DNA from: Aquimonas sp041395245
Lineage (GTDB): Bacteria; Pseudomonadota; Gammaproteobacteria; Xanthomonadales; Xanthomonadaceae
Direction: 5' to 3'
Assembly (NCBI GenBank): GCA_041395245.1
Contig: JAWLAY010000010.1
Location: 140,868 to 204,867, forward strand
DNA length: 64,000 nucleotides
Below the pieces are notes generated by a model. The model had not been told where the DNA came from. It saw only the letters and a list, made by a program, of their open reading frames with translations, and made no database searches. Position 1 is the first letter of the stretch, and each line of letters begins with the position of its first letter. A program made the position numbers and the translations under genes. Shown piece by piece: positions 27,801-35,689 of the stretch.

Positions 27801-27908
27801 GACGGCTCTCTCTGGCGTCCCGGACCTATACCGGGGTGAAGAGACTGTAGATAAGTCGATAGCTAAGGTAAATTGAAGAAAATCGTCTTCAGAATTGAGT
27901 AATTCTTA
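27801..27908. promoter_or_regulatory. Divergent cbbL-cbbR promoter/operator region
   Basis: This 108-base AT-rich gap holds two inverted repeats: GAAGA-N6-TCTTC at 27875-27890 and AGAATT-GAGT-AATTCT at 27891-27906, the latter ending two bases before the cbbR start. On the minus strand TTTACC and TACAGT, 17 bases apart, could be the -35 and -10 of cbbL. LysR-type CbbR normally binds such a region to activate cbbL and repress itself. Exact binding sites are inferred. Confidence 0.65.
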
Positions 27909-28889
27909 ATGAAGAATGTCACCTTCCGGCAGCTCAATACCTTCGTGGAAGCGGCGAAGAGCCTCAATTTCGCCCGTGCCGCGGAGCGCCTGCACCTGAC
28001 ACCGCCTGCCGTGACCTTGCAGATGAAGGAGCTGGAGGCGGCGGTCGGGGTGAAACTTTTTGACCGCCGTGGCAAGCAACTGAGCCTGACCACCGGGGGC
28101 GAATACCTGCTGGTCTACGCAAAGCGGGTCGCGGCCACACTGCGCGAAGCCGAGGATGCACTGGCCAAGCTGCAGCGACTGGAGAGTGGCTCGCTGACGG
28201 TGGGTATGGTCAGCACCGCGAAGTATTTCGTGCCGCACCTGTTGGCGCGCTTTCGTCAATTGCATCCGCACATCGAGGTGCGTTTGCGGGTCGGCAACAA
28301 TCGCGAGCATCTGGTCAGTCTGCTGCAAAGCAGTGAGATCGATCTCGCGATCATGGGGCGTGCACCCAAAGGCCTGGCGACCCGTGCCGAGGCGTTTGCC
28401 GGTCACCCGCACGTATTCGTTGCACCACCAGATCATCCATTGCTGGACGGAAGCAGCGTGCCCGCCGAATGGCTGTCCGACCATGCCTTCATCGTTCGCG
28501 AGGAAGCCTCCGGAACGCGCGCGGCGATGCAAAGTTTTTTTGCCGAACACGACCTCAACCTTCGCGTCCTGATGGAAATGCCCAGCAACGAGTCGATCAA
28601 GCAGGCTGTGATGGCAGGCATGGGGCTAAGCTTTCTGTCGCTGCATACCCTGTGGTTGGAGTTGCGCTCGGGTTTGTTGCGGGTTCTACCCGTGCAAGGC
28701 AGTCCGTTGATGCGTACCTGGAACGTGGTGCGTGTCTTGCCCCGAACCCTTTCACCGGCAGCCGAGGCGTTTCGCCAGTTCATCCTGAGCGAGGGCGAGA
28801 CCTATCTGCTCAATCAGGACAAGGCATGGGCCACGCAGAGCGGCGAGTCTCGGGAAGTCTTCATCCCGGACGAAGGCGCCAATCGCTAG
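27909..28889 (+). CDS. cbbR: CbbR, LysR-family regulator of the cbb operon
   Basis: The 326-residue protein has the N-terminal LysR helix-turn-helix (TFRQLNTFVEAAKSLNFARA, then AERLHLTPPAVTLQMKELEA) and a C-terminal co-inducer domain (about 90-300; GSLTVGMVSTAKYFVPHLLA, MGRAPKGLATRAEAFAGHPH). Together with its divergent position next to cbbL this identifies CbbR, which senses metabolites such as RuBP or NADPH. No good ribosome-binding site precedes the ATG; the inverted repeat AGAATT-GAGT-AATTCT lies immediately upstream, so autorepression is likely. Confidence 0.93.
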   Translation: MKNVTFRQLNTFVEAAKSLNFARAAERLHLTPPAVTLQMKELEAAVGVKLFDRRGKQLSLTTGGEYLLVYAKRVAATLREAEDALAKLQRLESGSLTVGMVSTAKYFVPHLLARFRQLHPHIEVRLRVGNNREHLVSLLQSSEIDLAIMGRAPKGLATRAEAFAGHPHVFVAPPDHPLLDGSSVPAEWLSDHAFIVREEASGTRAAMQSFFAEHDLNLRVLMEMPSNESIKQAVMAGMGLSFLSLHTLWLELRSGLLRVLPVQGSPLMRTWNVVRVLPRTLSPAAEAFRQFILSEGETYLLNQDKAWATQSGESREVFIPDEGANR

Positions 28890-28922
28890 GATGTGGGGAC
28901 TTCTCATCGATTCGAGGTGGCT

Positions 28923-29366
28923 ATGGCTGTGCAAAAACGTTTTCCGTTCATCGCGGCACTCTTGCTTGCCGGTTTGTTCGTTTGGGGTGGGCTGCGTGCT
29001 GCCGACAGCTCGGCCAGCAGAACGGTGGTCTATCACGTCAGCGACAGCGCACAGGCCACCTTCGCCCTGCGCAATGTGATGAACCACCGGCGTGCCGACC
29101 CCGATATCCGCATCGTCGTCGTCGCCAACGGGCCTGGTGTGGCGTTTCTGGCAGATGGTGCCAAAGATGCGCGCGGCAATACCTATGACGTGATGGTCGA
29201 GCCCCTGATTGCCGCGGGGGTGAAGTTCCGCGTCTGCGGCAATTCGCTGGCGGGGCTGCAGATTGCCGAGGATCAACTGCTGTTCGATGTCGAGGTGGTT
29301 CCTGCGGGTGTGCAGGAGATCGCCCGGTTGCAGATCGAGGAGCACGCGGCCTACATCAAGCCCTGA
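28923..29366 (+). CDS. Exported DsrE-like family protein
   Basis: The 147-residue protein starts with a signal peptide or membrane anchor (FPFIAALLLAGLFVWGGLRA) followed by a DsrE/F-like domain: VVYHVSDSAQATFALRNVMN, IRIVVVANGPGVAFLADGA and LIAAGVKFRVCGNSLAGLQI with one conserved cysteine (about 109). Cytosolic relatives carry sulfur; periplasmic DsrE-like proteins such as this are uncharacterised. I chose the ATG at 28923 with GAGGTGG just upstream. It lies 33 bases after cbbR in the same direction, so read-through is possible. Confidence 0.8.
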   Translation: MAVQKRFPFIAALLLAGLFVWGGLRAADSSASRTVVYHVSDSAQATFALRNVMNHRRADPDIRIVVVANGPGVAFLADGAKDARGNTYDVMVEPLIAAGVKFRVCGNSLAGLQIAEDQLLFDVEVVPAGVQEIARLQIEEHAAYIKP

Positions 29367-29484
29367 GCGGGGCGAACGAAAAAGACGCAAAGGGGTCATG
29401 CGCGCGGATCGGCATCGCGTGCCGGGTTTGCCGCGCCGCTGAAACACCGGACAATGCCGTCCCCCGTTTGCGAGTTCGCTGTCC

Positions 29485-31383
29485 ATGACCGATGTCCGCC
29501 CTGCCGTCCAACTGGACGGTCATTCGCTTAGCCGTGAACAACTCCTGCATCTGGCGCACGGACGGGCACAGATCCAACTTTGCCCGCACGCACTCGAACG
29601 GGTGGCGCGGGCGGCGGATTTTCTTGCCGCGCAGGTGCAGCGGCAGGAGCCGATCTATGGCGTGACCACCGGCTTCGGCAGCAACGCGGATCGCTTGCTG
29701 GGGGCCCACCGTGCGCGCGACGAATTGCCGGGCGGCAACCCGCAGCGCAGCGACATGAATCTGCTCGAAGAGCTGCAGCACAATCTGGTCGTGACCCATG
29801 CGGTCTGCGTGGGTGAGCCCTTCGCCGTCGAGGTGGTGCGCGCCATGTTGGCGATCCGCATCAACACCCTGTTGCGCGGCCATTCCGGTATTCGTCCGTC
29901 GACCCTGCAAGCACTGACCGCGATGTTCAATCGCGGTGTGGTGCCGGTGGTGCCGCAGAAGGGTTCGGTCGGCGCCAGTGGCGATCTGGCACCACTGTCG
30001 CATCTGGCCATCGTGCTGCTTGGCGGGGGCGAGGCCTTCGTCGACGGGCAACGCATGCCCGGTGCCGACGCGCTGGCAAAGGTGGGCCTGAGTCCGGTGC
30101 GTCTGTCCTTCAAGGAGGGACTGGCGCTGAACAATGGCACTGCGCAGATGCTGGCCTGCGGCGTGCTGGCCGTGGAGCAACTGGCCTATCTGTGTGATCT
30201 GGCCGATGCAGCGGCGGCCATGACGCTCGATGCATTCGCTGGTCGTAGCAGTGCCTTTCGCGCCGAGGTGCATGCCCTGCGTCCGCATCCCGGTCAGATG
30301 CATAGCGCGGAACACGTTCGCGAGCTGACCGCCGGTTCCAGCCTGCTCGACATTGCCTACCACCTGGTGCCGCGGTTCAAGCCATGGCTGGCGGAGGCGT
30401 GGCAAGTGCCCGAACAGCAGGCACTGCGCTTCGACATCGCCTGGGACTACGTGCCGCCAAGTCAGCGTCATGGGCGCGAGTCGTTTTATGCACGCTTCCT
30501 GCCGTTCAAGGGCGGCAAGAAACATCAACCGCAGGACGCGTACTCATTGCGCTGCATGCCGCAAGTGCACGGTGCCGTCCGCGATGCACTGGCGCAGGCC
30601 GAGCGCGTGTTGGACATCGAACTGAATGCGGTCACCGACAATCCTCTGGTTTTCCCGGATGCCGAGAATCCGCGCTACATCGAGGATCAGGTCATTTCGG
30701 CAGGGCATTTCCACGGCATGCCGCTGGCCTTGGCGATGAGTTACCTCAAGGCGGCGATTCCGGTGCTGGCCAGCATTTCCGAGCGTCGCCTCAACAAGCT
30801 GGTCGATCCGTCCACCAACGATGGCCTGCCCGCATTTCTGACCGGCAACGAAGACGCTACCGATTCGGGTTTCATGATCGTGCAATACACGGCGGCGGCT
30901 CTGGTCAATGATCTGGCCACGCGCGCGCATCCGGCCTCGGTGTATTCGGTGCCGACCAGTGCCAATGCCGAGGACCACGTGTCGATGGGCGCCAATGAGG
31001 CGCGTCATGTGCTGGACATGTGTGGCGATCTAGCGCACGTCGTCGCGTTGGAGCTGTATACCGCTGCGCAGGCACTGGACTATCGACGCGACATGCTGAA
31101 TGCGGCGCGTGCGTTGGCCAAGCAGGGCGACTGGACGCTCATCGCCGCGCGGATCAGCAATCCGCCCGCCGTCGGGCATCCCGCTCGGGTGCAGTTCGAG
31201 CAGGAAGTCGGCGAGCTGATGCGTGCACTGGCAGAAAGCGACGACTTTCATCCCGGCGAACGCGTCGCCGCGCTGCACGCGCAGATTCGTCAGCACATCC
31301 GCTTCATGGCTTCAGACCGGGCGATGGACGGCGATGTGCGCACCATCACCCGACTGGTGGCCGAGCGCGTCCTGTCGGTCTGA
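29485..31383 (+). CDS. Histidine/aromatic amino acid ammonia-lyase family protein with internal insertion
   Basis: The 632-residue protein is a MIO-cofactor lyase: the self-cyclising motif KGSVGASGDLAPLSHL (Ala-Ser-Gly 164-166), catalytic Tyr in YGVTTGFG (Y58), FKEGLALNNGTAQML, QDAYSLRCMPQVHGAV and EDHVSMGANEARHV. The THA at 104-106 and Glu496 in EDHVSM resemble histidine lyases more than tyrosine or phenylalanine ones. It is about 120 residues longer than HutH; roughly 55 extra residues (about 287-345, rich in Trp, Tyr and Lys) sit just before QDAYSLRC, and the C-terminus is longer. No hutU, hutI or hutG is nearby, so histidine catabolism is not supported by context. The exact substrate is unknown. 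Confidence 0.85.
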   Translation: MTDVRPAVQLDGHSLSREQLLHLAHGRAQIQLCPHALERVARAADFLAAQVQRQEPIYGVTTGFGSNADRLLGAHRARDELPGGNPQRSDMNLLEELQHNLVVTHAVCVGEPFAVEVVRAMLAIRINTLLRGHSGIRPSTLQALTAMFNRGVVPVVPQKGSVGASGDLAPLSHLAIVLLGGGEAFVDGQRMPGADALAKVGLSPVRLSFKEGLALNNGTAQMLACGVLAVEQLAYLCDLADAAAAMTLDAFAGRSSAFRAEVHALRPHPGQMHSAEHVRELTAGSSLLDIAYHLVPRFKPWLAEAWQVPEQQALRFDIAWDYVPPSQRHGRESFYARFLPFKGGKKHQPQDAYSLRCMPQVHGAVRDALAQAERVLDIELNAVTDNPLVFPDAENPRYIEDQVISAGHFHGMPLALAMSYLKAAIPVLASISERRLNKLVDPSTNDGLPAFLTGNEDATDSGFMIVQYTAAALVNDLATRAHPASVYSVPTSANAEDHVSMGANEARHVLDMCGDLAHVVALELYTAAQALDYRRDMLNAARALAKQGDWTLIAARISNPPAVGHPARVQFEQEVGELMRALAESDDFHPGERVAALHAQIRQHIRFMASDRAMDGDVRTITRLVAERVLSV

Positions 31384-31416
31384 TACTTCCTGCCTCCACA
31401 ACAACGTACCCACACC

Positions 31417-32322
31417 ATGCGCACCCCTCTGTTCGTCGCCACGTTCGTGTTATCGATGTTTGCCACGCCCCTCGCGCATGCCGACGAAGCCTGGATGCAG
31501 TCCCAGCGGCAATGGCGCGAACAGCGTGCCGAGGCACTGAGTCAGCCGGATGGCTGGTTGAGTCTGGTCGGTTTGCACTGGCTGGCGCCGGGCCGTCATT
31601 CGGTCGGCAAGGCGGCGGACCGTGACATCGTGCTGAGCGCCGGTCCAGATGCGCTGGGCGAGCTCGAACTGAGCGAACAGGATGGCGTGGATCGGGTGCG
31701 TTGGTATCCGCCCAAGGATGTCGTGGCACTGCGCTACAACGACGCGCCCGTCGGCACCGAGTCCATCGAGGTGGGCGCCGACAGCAGCGATCAACCGGGC
31801 GTGATCACCTGGTCGGGCGGCAGTGTTCAACTTATTGAACGCGGTGGAAAACTCGGCTTGCGCGTGCGCGACGCCGAGGCCCCCACGCGAACCCATTTTC
31901 AGGGATTGAGCTGGTTTGAGCCCGATCAGCACTGGGAGATCAAGGCACGCTTCGAAGCCAAACCCGCAGGCAGCACCATCCCGATTGCCAACGTACTGGG
32001 ACAACTGGAAGCCACGCCCAATCCCGGTCGCGTCGTGTTCGAGATCGACGGCAATCGCTACACACTGGAAGCACTCGGCGATCCCGCCGAATCGCTGTTC
32101 CTGATCGTGGCTGATCGCAGCAATGGCAAGCAGACCTATGGTGCAGGGCGCTTTCTTTACACCGATGCGGTGGTCGGCGGCGAAGTGATGCTGGATTTCA
32201 ACCAGATGGTGAATCCACCCTGTGCCTACAACGCCTACAGTACCTGTCCCTTGCCGCCACCCGAGAATCGCCTGAATCTGGCGGTCGAGGCGGGCGAAAA
32301 GATCTATCAGGGCGCGCACTGA
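31417..32322 (+). CDS. DUF1684 family exported protein
   Basis: The 301-residue protein has a signal peptide (MRTPLFVATFVLSMFATPLA, cleavage near AHA) and the DUF1684 domain: DGWLSLVGLHWLAPGRHSVG, GKQTYGAGRFLYTDAVVGGE, VMLDFNQMVNPPCAYNAYST and CPLPPPENRLNLAVEAGEK. The family is widespread and has no proven function. It lies 33 bases after the lyase gene in the same direction, so the two may be cotranscribed, and it converges with the TetR gene. Confidence 0.88.
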   Translation: MRTPLFVATFVLSMFATPLAHADEAWMQSQRQWREQRAEALSQPDGWLSLVGLHWLAPGRHSVGKAADRDIVLSAGPDALGELELSEQDGVDRVRWYPPKDVVALRYNDAPVGTESIEVGADSSDQPGVITWSGGSVQLIERGGKLGLRVRDAEAPTRTHFQGLSWFEPDQHWEIKARFEAKPAGSTIPIANVLGQLEATPNPGRVVFEIDGNRYTLEALGDPAESLFLIVADRSNGKQTYGAGRFLYTDAVVGGEVMLDFNQMVNPPCAYNAYSTCPLPPPENRLNLAVEAGEKIYQGAH

Positions 32323-32349
32323 TCGCGTGTTTTGCGCGATGCCGCTGAA

Positions 32350-32976
32350 TCAGCGCAGATAAGCCCCAGCCAGATGATTCAACTGCGCGCGTTCGGTGTC
32401 GCGCAGGAAGGGGGCGATCAGCAGCATCACCTGATAGATGCCTTTGTTGATGCTTTCGCGCTCGTCATGTTCGCCGCGCACGGCGGCGAAGTTCAACCAG
32501 AAGGTGGCAATCACTAGGATATTGGTCGCCGTGGCGCGGATCTCGTCGGTACTCGCGCGCAGGATGCCTGCCGCGGCCAGACCGCGCATGACGTCGATGG
32601 CGCCTTCGGACGCGCGTTTGAGGATGCGCGAGAAGTGCATGCGCAGTTTGCGGTTGCGGCTGCTGATATCGACCAGATCGCGGTAGATGAAGCGGTAGTC
32701 CCAGATGCACTCATACACCAGGTGCAGTTGCAGCCAGATGTCTTCGAGCGTCGGCAGGCGCTCGACGGGCGCGGTCAGTGCCTTGTCCATGCGCAGTTCG
32801 AAGCGCGCGAACAACTGCTCGATGATGTCGTCCTTGTTGCGGAAGTGGTAGTAGAGATTGCCCGGACTGATTTCCAGTTCGTCAGCGATGTGATTGGTGC
32901 TGACGTTGAGTTCGCCACGCGCATTGAACAGCGCGAGGCTCGCCTCGAGAATTCGGTCACGCGTATCGCGGGCCAC
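32350..32976 (-). CDS. TetR/AcrR family transcriptional regulator
   Basis: The 208-residue protein has an N-terminal TetR helix-turn-helix (RDRILEASLALFNARGELNV, ELEISPGNLYYHFRNKDDII, residues about 4-52) and a helical ligand-binding domain (YECIWDYRFIYRDLVDISSR). It lies 13 bases downstream of the acyl-CoA-binding protein gene and that pair is divergent from the fatty acyl-CoA reductase. It is therefore a good candidate for controlling acyl-CoA reduction in response to an acyl-CoA or fatty acid. That control is inferred from position and from the inverted repeat at 33366-33389. Confidence 0.88.
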   Translation of the reverse strand: MARDTRDRILEASLALFNARGELNVSTNHIADELEISPGNLYYHFRNKDDIIEQLFARFELRMDKALTAPVERLPTLEDIWLQLHLVYECIWDYRFIYRDLVDISSRNRKLRMHFSRILKRASEGAIDVMRGLAAAGILRASTDEIRATATNILVIATFWLNFAAVRGEHDERESINKGIYQVMLLIAPFLRDTERAQLNHLAGAYLR

Positions 32977-32989
32977 CTCGGTTGCCTGC

Positions 32990-33247
32990 TCAGCCGGTCA
33001 GGCGCTTGACCAGCGCGACGTATTTTTCCATCGCCTCGTCTTTGCTGGTTCCGGCCAGTTTTGCCCAGGCGTCGTACTTGGCGGTGCCGACAAAATCGAA
33101 GAAGCCAGGTTTGGGCCCACTGACATCGCCTTCGGCACCCTGTTTATAGAGGGCATACAAGCGCAGCAGCATGTCGTTGTCGGGCCGCTCGGAGAGACCT
33201 TTGACGGCTTCGGCTGCAGCCTCGAATTGCTTTGCAAGCTCGGACAT
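32990..33247 (-). CDS. Acyl-CoA-binding protein (ACBP)
   Basis: Small cytosolic carrier of long-chain acyl-CoA. The 85-residue protein has the full ACBP pattern: LAKQFEAAAEAVKGL, the signature MLLRLYALYKQGAEGDVSGP, KPGFFDFVGTAKYDAWAKLA and EAMEKYVALVKRL. I chose the ATG at 33247, which gives the usual family length; the open frame starts 45 bases upstream. Bacterial ACBPs are uncommon. Its place between a TetR gene and an acyl-CoA reductase suggests it presents acyl-CoA for alcohol or wax formation. Confidence 0.93.
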   Translation of the reverse strand: MSELAKQFEAAAEAVKGLSERPDNDMLLRLYALYKQGAEGDVSGPKPGFFDFVGTAKYDAWAKLAGTSKDEAMEKYVALVKRLTG

Positions 33248-33365
33248 CGGCAACCTCACAAGGAACCCGGATCGGGCCTTGCTTGATAGCACGCAGAGCG
33301 AGCAAGGGTCAAACGCGGCGGCACGAATGTGGACGGCCTGCGGGGCGACTTTGCGCCGCCCGAAC

Positions 33366-33389
33366 TTTCAGGCAGGCTGTTGCCTGAAA
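33366..33389. promoter_or_regulatory. Inverted repeat, candidate operator for the TetR regulator
   Basis: Perfect 9-bp arms TTTCAGGCA (33366-33374) and TGCCTGAAA (33381-33389) with a six-base spacer, in the divergent region between the ACBP gene (start 33247) and the reductase (start 33431). Size and symmetry suit a TetR dimer. It could instead form a hairpin in the reductase leader. Confidence 0.55.
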
Positions 33390-33430
33390 TCACCGGCCAT
33401 CAGAGCCGATCAATCAGGAAGGGAGCTGCA

Positions 33431-35413
33431 ATGACGTACTTCGTGACGGGAGCGACAGGGTTCATCGGCCGCCATCTGGTCAGTAACCTGCTGAAGCGCA
33501 AGGGCGATGTTCATGTGCTGGTGCGCAAGCAAAGTCTGGGCAAGCTGAAAGAGCTGGTCGAGCGCATGGGTTGGGATGCCAAACGCGTGATTGCCGTCAA
33601 CGGTGACCTGTCCAAGCCGAAGCTCGGTGTCTCGGCGGCACAGCTGAAAAGTCTGCAGGGCAAGGTCAAGCACGTTTTCCATCTGGCCGCGGTCTACGAT
33701 CTGGCCGCGTCTGCCGAGTCGCAAGTCGGTCCCAACGTGGATGGCACGCGTCATGCGGTCCAGTTTGCCGAGTCGGTCGCCGCCAAGTGTTTCCACCACA
33801 CCAGTTCCATCGCGGTGGCCGGGTATTACTCCGGCGTGTTCCGCGAGGACATGTTCGATGAGGCGGAGAACCTCGATCACCCTTACTTCCGCACCAAGCA
33901 CGAGTCCGAACGGATCGTCCGCGAGTCGTGTTCGATACCGTTCCGTGTCTATCGTCCGGGCGTGGTCATCGGTCACTCGAAGACTGGCGAGATCGACAAG
34001 ATCGACGGTCCGTACTACTTCTTCGGCTTGATCAAGAAGATGCGCGAGGCGTTGCCGCCGTGGATGCCGACCATCGGCATCGAAGGTGGGCGGGTCAACA
34101 TGGTGCCGGTGGATTACGTGGCCGATGCCATGGACCACATCGCGCACAAGCCCGGTCTGGATGGTGGGGTGTTCCATCTCACCGATCCCGCACCGCGCCG
34201 GATCGGTGAGGTCCTCAATTTGTTTGCGCGTGCCGGGCACGCCCCGCAGATGAGCATGCGGCTGGACGCGCGCATGTTCAGTTTTGTTCCGGCACCGGTT
34301 CGCATGGCGCTGTCCAATCTCGCACCGGTGAAGCGCTTCACCGGCATGTTGCTGAAGGATCTGGGCATTCCAAAGGAAGTGCTGGGTTTCATCAACTATC
34401 CAACCCGTTTCGATAATCGCGACACCGAACGTGCCTTGAAGGGTTCAGGGATTCGGGTGCCGGAGCTGGAGGACTACGCGTGGCGGCTGTGGGACTACTG
34501 GGAACGTCATCTCGATCCCGATCTGTTCGTCGACCGCTCGCTGCGTGGGCGTGTGCAGGGCCGGGTGGTGGTGATCACCGGCGGATCGTCGGGCATCGGG
34601 CGGGCGGCGGCGATCAAGGTGGCGCTGGCGGGCGCGCGCACGGTCATCGTGGCGCGTGGCGAAGAAGAATTGCTGAAGACGCGCGACGAAATCATCGCGG
34701 CGGGCGGCGAATGTCACGCCTACACCGCCGATCTGGCCGACCTGGCTTCGTGTGACGACTTGTTGCGACGGATCTTTGCGGATCTGGGGTCGGTGGACAT
34801 TCTGGTGAACAACGCGGGCCGCTCGATCCGGCGGTCGATTGCGCTGTCCTATGATCGTTTCCATGACTTCGAGCGCACCATGCAGCTCAACTATTTCGGT
34901 TCGCTGCGATTGATCATGGGCGTGCTGCCGGGCATGACCGAGCGGCGCAAGGGCCACATCATCAACATCTCGTCGATCGGTGTGCTGGCCAACTCGCCAC
35001 GTTTCTCGGCCTATGTCGCCTCCAAAGCCGCGCTGGATGCGTTCAGTCGCTGCGCGCAGGCCGAGTTTTCCGGGCACAACATCAGTTTCACCACGATCAA
35101 CATGCCGCTGGTGCGCACACCGATGATCGCGCCGACCAAGATGTACGAATCGGTGCCGACCATTTCGCCGGACGAAGCGGCGGACCTGATTACCCAGGCG
35201 ATCATCGAGCGCCCCAGCCGGATTGCGACCCGACTGGGCATTTTCTCCTCGGTGTTGAATGCGATGGCGCCGAAGGTGTACGAGGTGGTGATGAACACCG
35301 CGTTCCAGTTGTTCCCCGATTCGGCGGCAGCGCAAGGCAAGGGTGGCAAAGATGAGCAGCCGTCATCCGAGCAGATTGCCTTCGCGGCATTGATGCGCGG
35401 CGTGCACTGGTAA
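33431..35413 (+). CDS. Bifunctional fatty acyl-CoA reductase (alcohol-forming, two-domain)
   Basis: Reduces fatty acyl-CoA to fatty alcohol with NADPH. The 660-residue protein joins an N-terminal NAD_binding_4 reductase domain (TGATGFIG at 6-13, GDL, active-site YFRTK at 152-156, KIDGPYYFFGLIKKMREALP) to a C-terminal short-chain dehydrogenase domain (GGSSGIG at 384-390, NNAGRSIRRSIALSYDRFHD, YVASKAALDAFSRC). Order, length and many motifs match the Marinobacter alcohol-forming acyl-CoA reductase as I recall it. GGGAG lies five bases before the ATG at 33431. Together with the wax synthase at 14.7 kb it completes wax-ester synthesis. Confidence 0.94.
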   Translation: MTYFVTGATGFIGRHLVSNLLKRKGDVHVLVRKQSLGKLKELVERMGWDAKRVIAVNGDLSKPKLGVSAAQLKSLQGKVKHVFHLAAVYDLAASAESQVGPNVDGTRHAVQFAESVAAKCFHHTSSIAVAGYYSGVFREDMFDEAENLDHPYFRTKHESERIVRESCSIPFRVYRPGVVIGHSKTGEIDKIDGPYYFFGLIKKMREALPPWMPTIGIEGGRVNMVPVDYVADAMDHIAHKPGLDGGVFHLTDPAPRRIGEVLNLFARAGHAPQMSMRLDARMFSFVPAPVRMALSNLAPVKRFTGMLLKDLGIPKEVLGFINYPTRFDNRDTERALKGSGIRVPELEDYAWRLWDYWERHLDPDLFVDRSLRGRVQGRVVVITGGSSGIGRAAAIKVALAGARTVIVARGEEELLKTRDEIIAAGGECHAYTADLADLASCDDLLRRIFADLGSVDILVNNAGRSIRRSIALSYDRFHDFERTMQLNYFGSLRLIMGVLPGMTERRKGHIINISSIGVLANSPRFSAYVASKAALDAFSRCAQAEFSGHNISFTTINMPLVRTPMIAPTKMYESVPTISPDEAADLITQAIIERPSRIATRLGIFSSVLNAMAPKVYEVVMNTAFQLFPDSAAAQGKGGKDEQPSSEQIAFAALMRGVHW

Positions 35414-35422
35414 GCGTGGCGT

Positions 35423-35591
35423 CTAGGAGCCTGTCGGCCTTGAAGAATCGAAGCGAAAATTCGGCTGGGCGAGGCCAGTTTTTGCCGGTTTCGCAGGGCA
35501 ATAGTTGAACTATTGCCCAAGGAAGCGGCGAAAAATGGACCGTCCAGACGGATTTGCAGCCGATTCCCTTTCAAGTCCGACAGACTCCTAG
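35423..35591 (+). repeat. 169-bp MITE-like palindromic element, copy A
   Basis: The ends are CTAGGAGCCTGTCGG... and its imperfect inverted match ...CCGACAGACTCCTAG, about 22 bp each. The centre is a perfect 11-1-11 palindrome (GGGCAATAGTT, G, AACTATTGCCC at 35496-35518). It is about 98% identical (three differences by eye) to the reverse complement of 39575-39743. It encodes nothing supported. It starts ten bases after the acyl-CoA reductase stop and ends 98 bases before the acetyltransferase start. Confidence 0.9.
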
Positions 35592-35689
35592 CGACCGGGT
35601 GCCCGTTCGCCTACGACTTTGGTCAATCTGGCGGTCATCTTGCATGGGCACAATGTGCATGTGCAGCAATGACCGTCAGTGAGGAAACG

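Noticed and set aside
35423..35591. Short proteins read across the palindromic elements (for example LKGNRLQIRLDG)
   Set aside because: They occur because the repeat is open in several frames, recur with every copy, and have no start or domain support.
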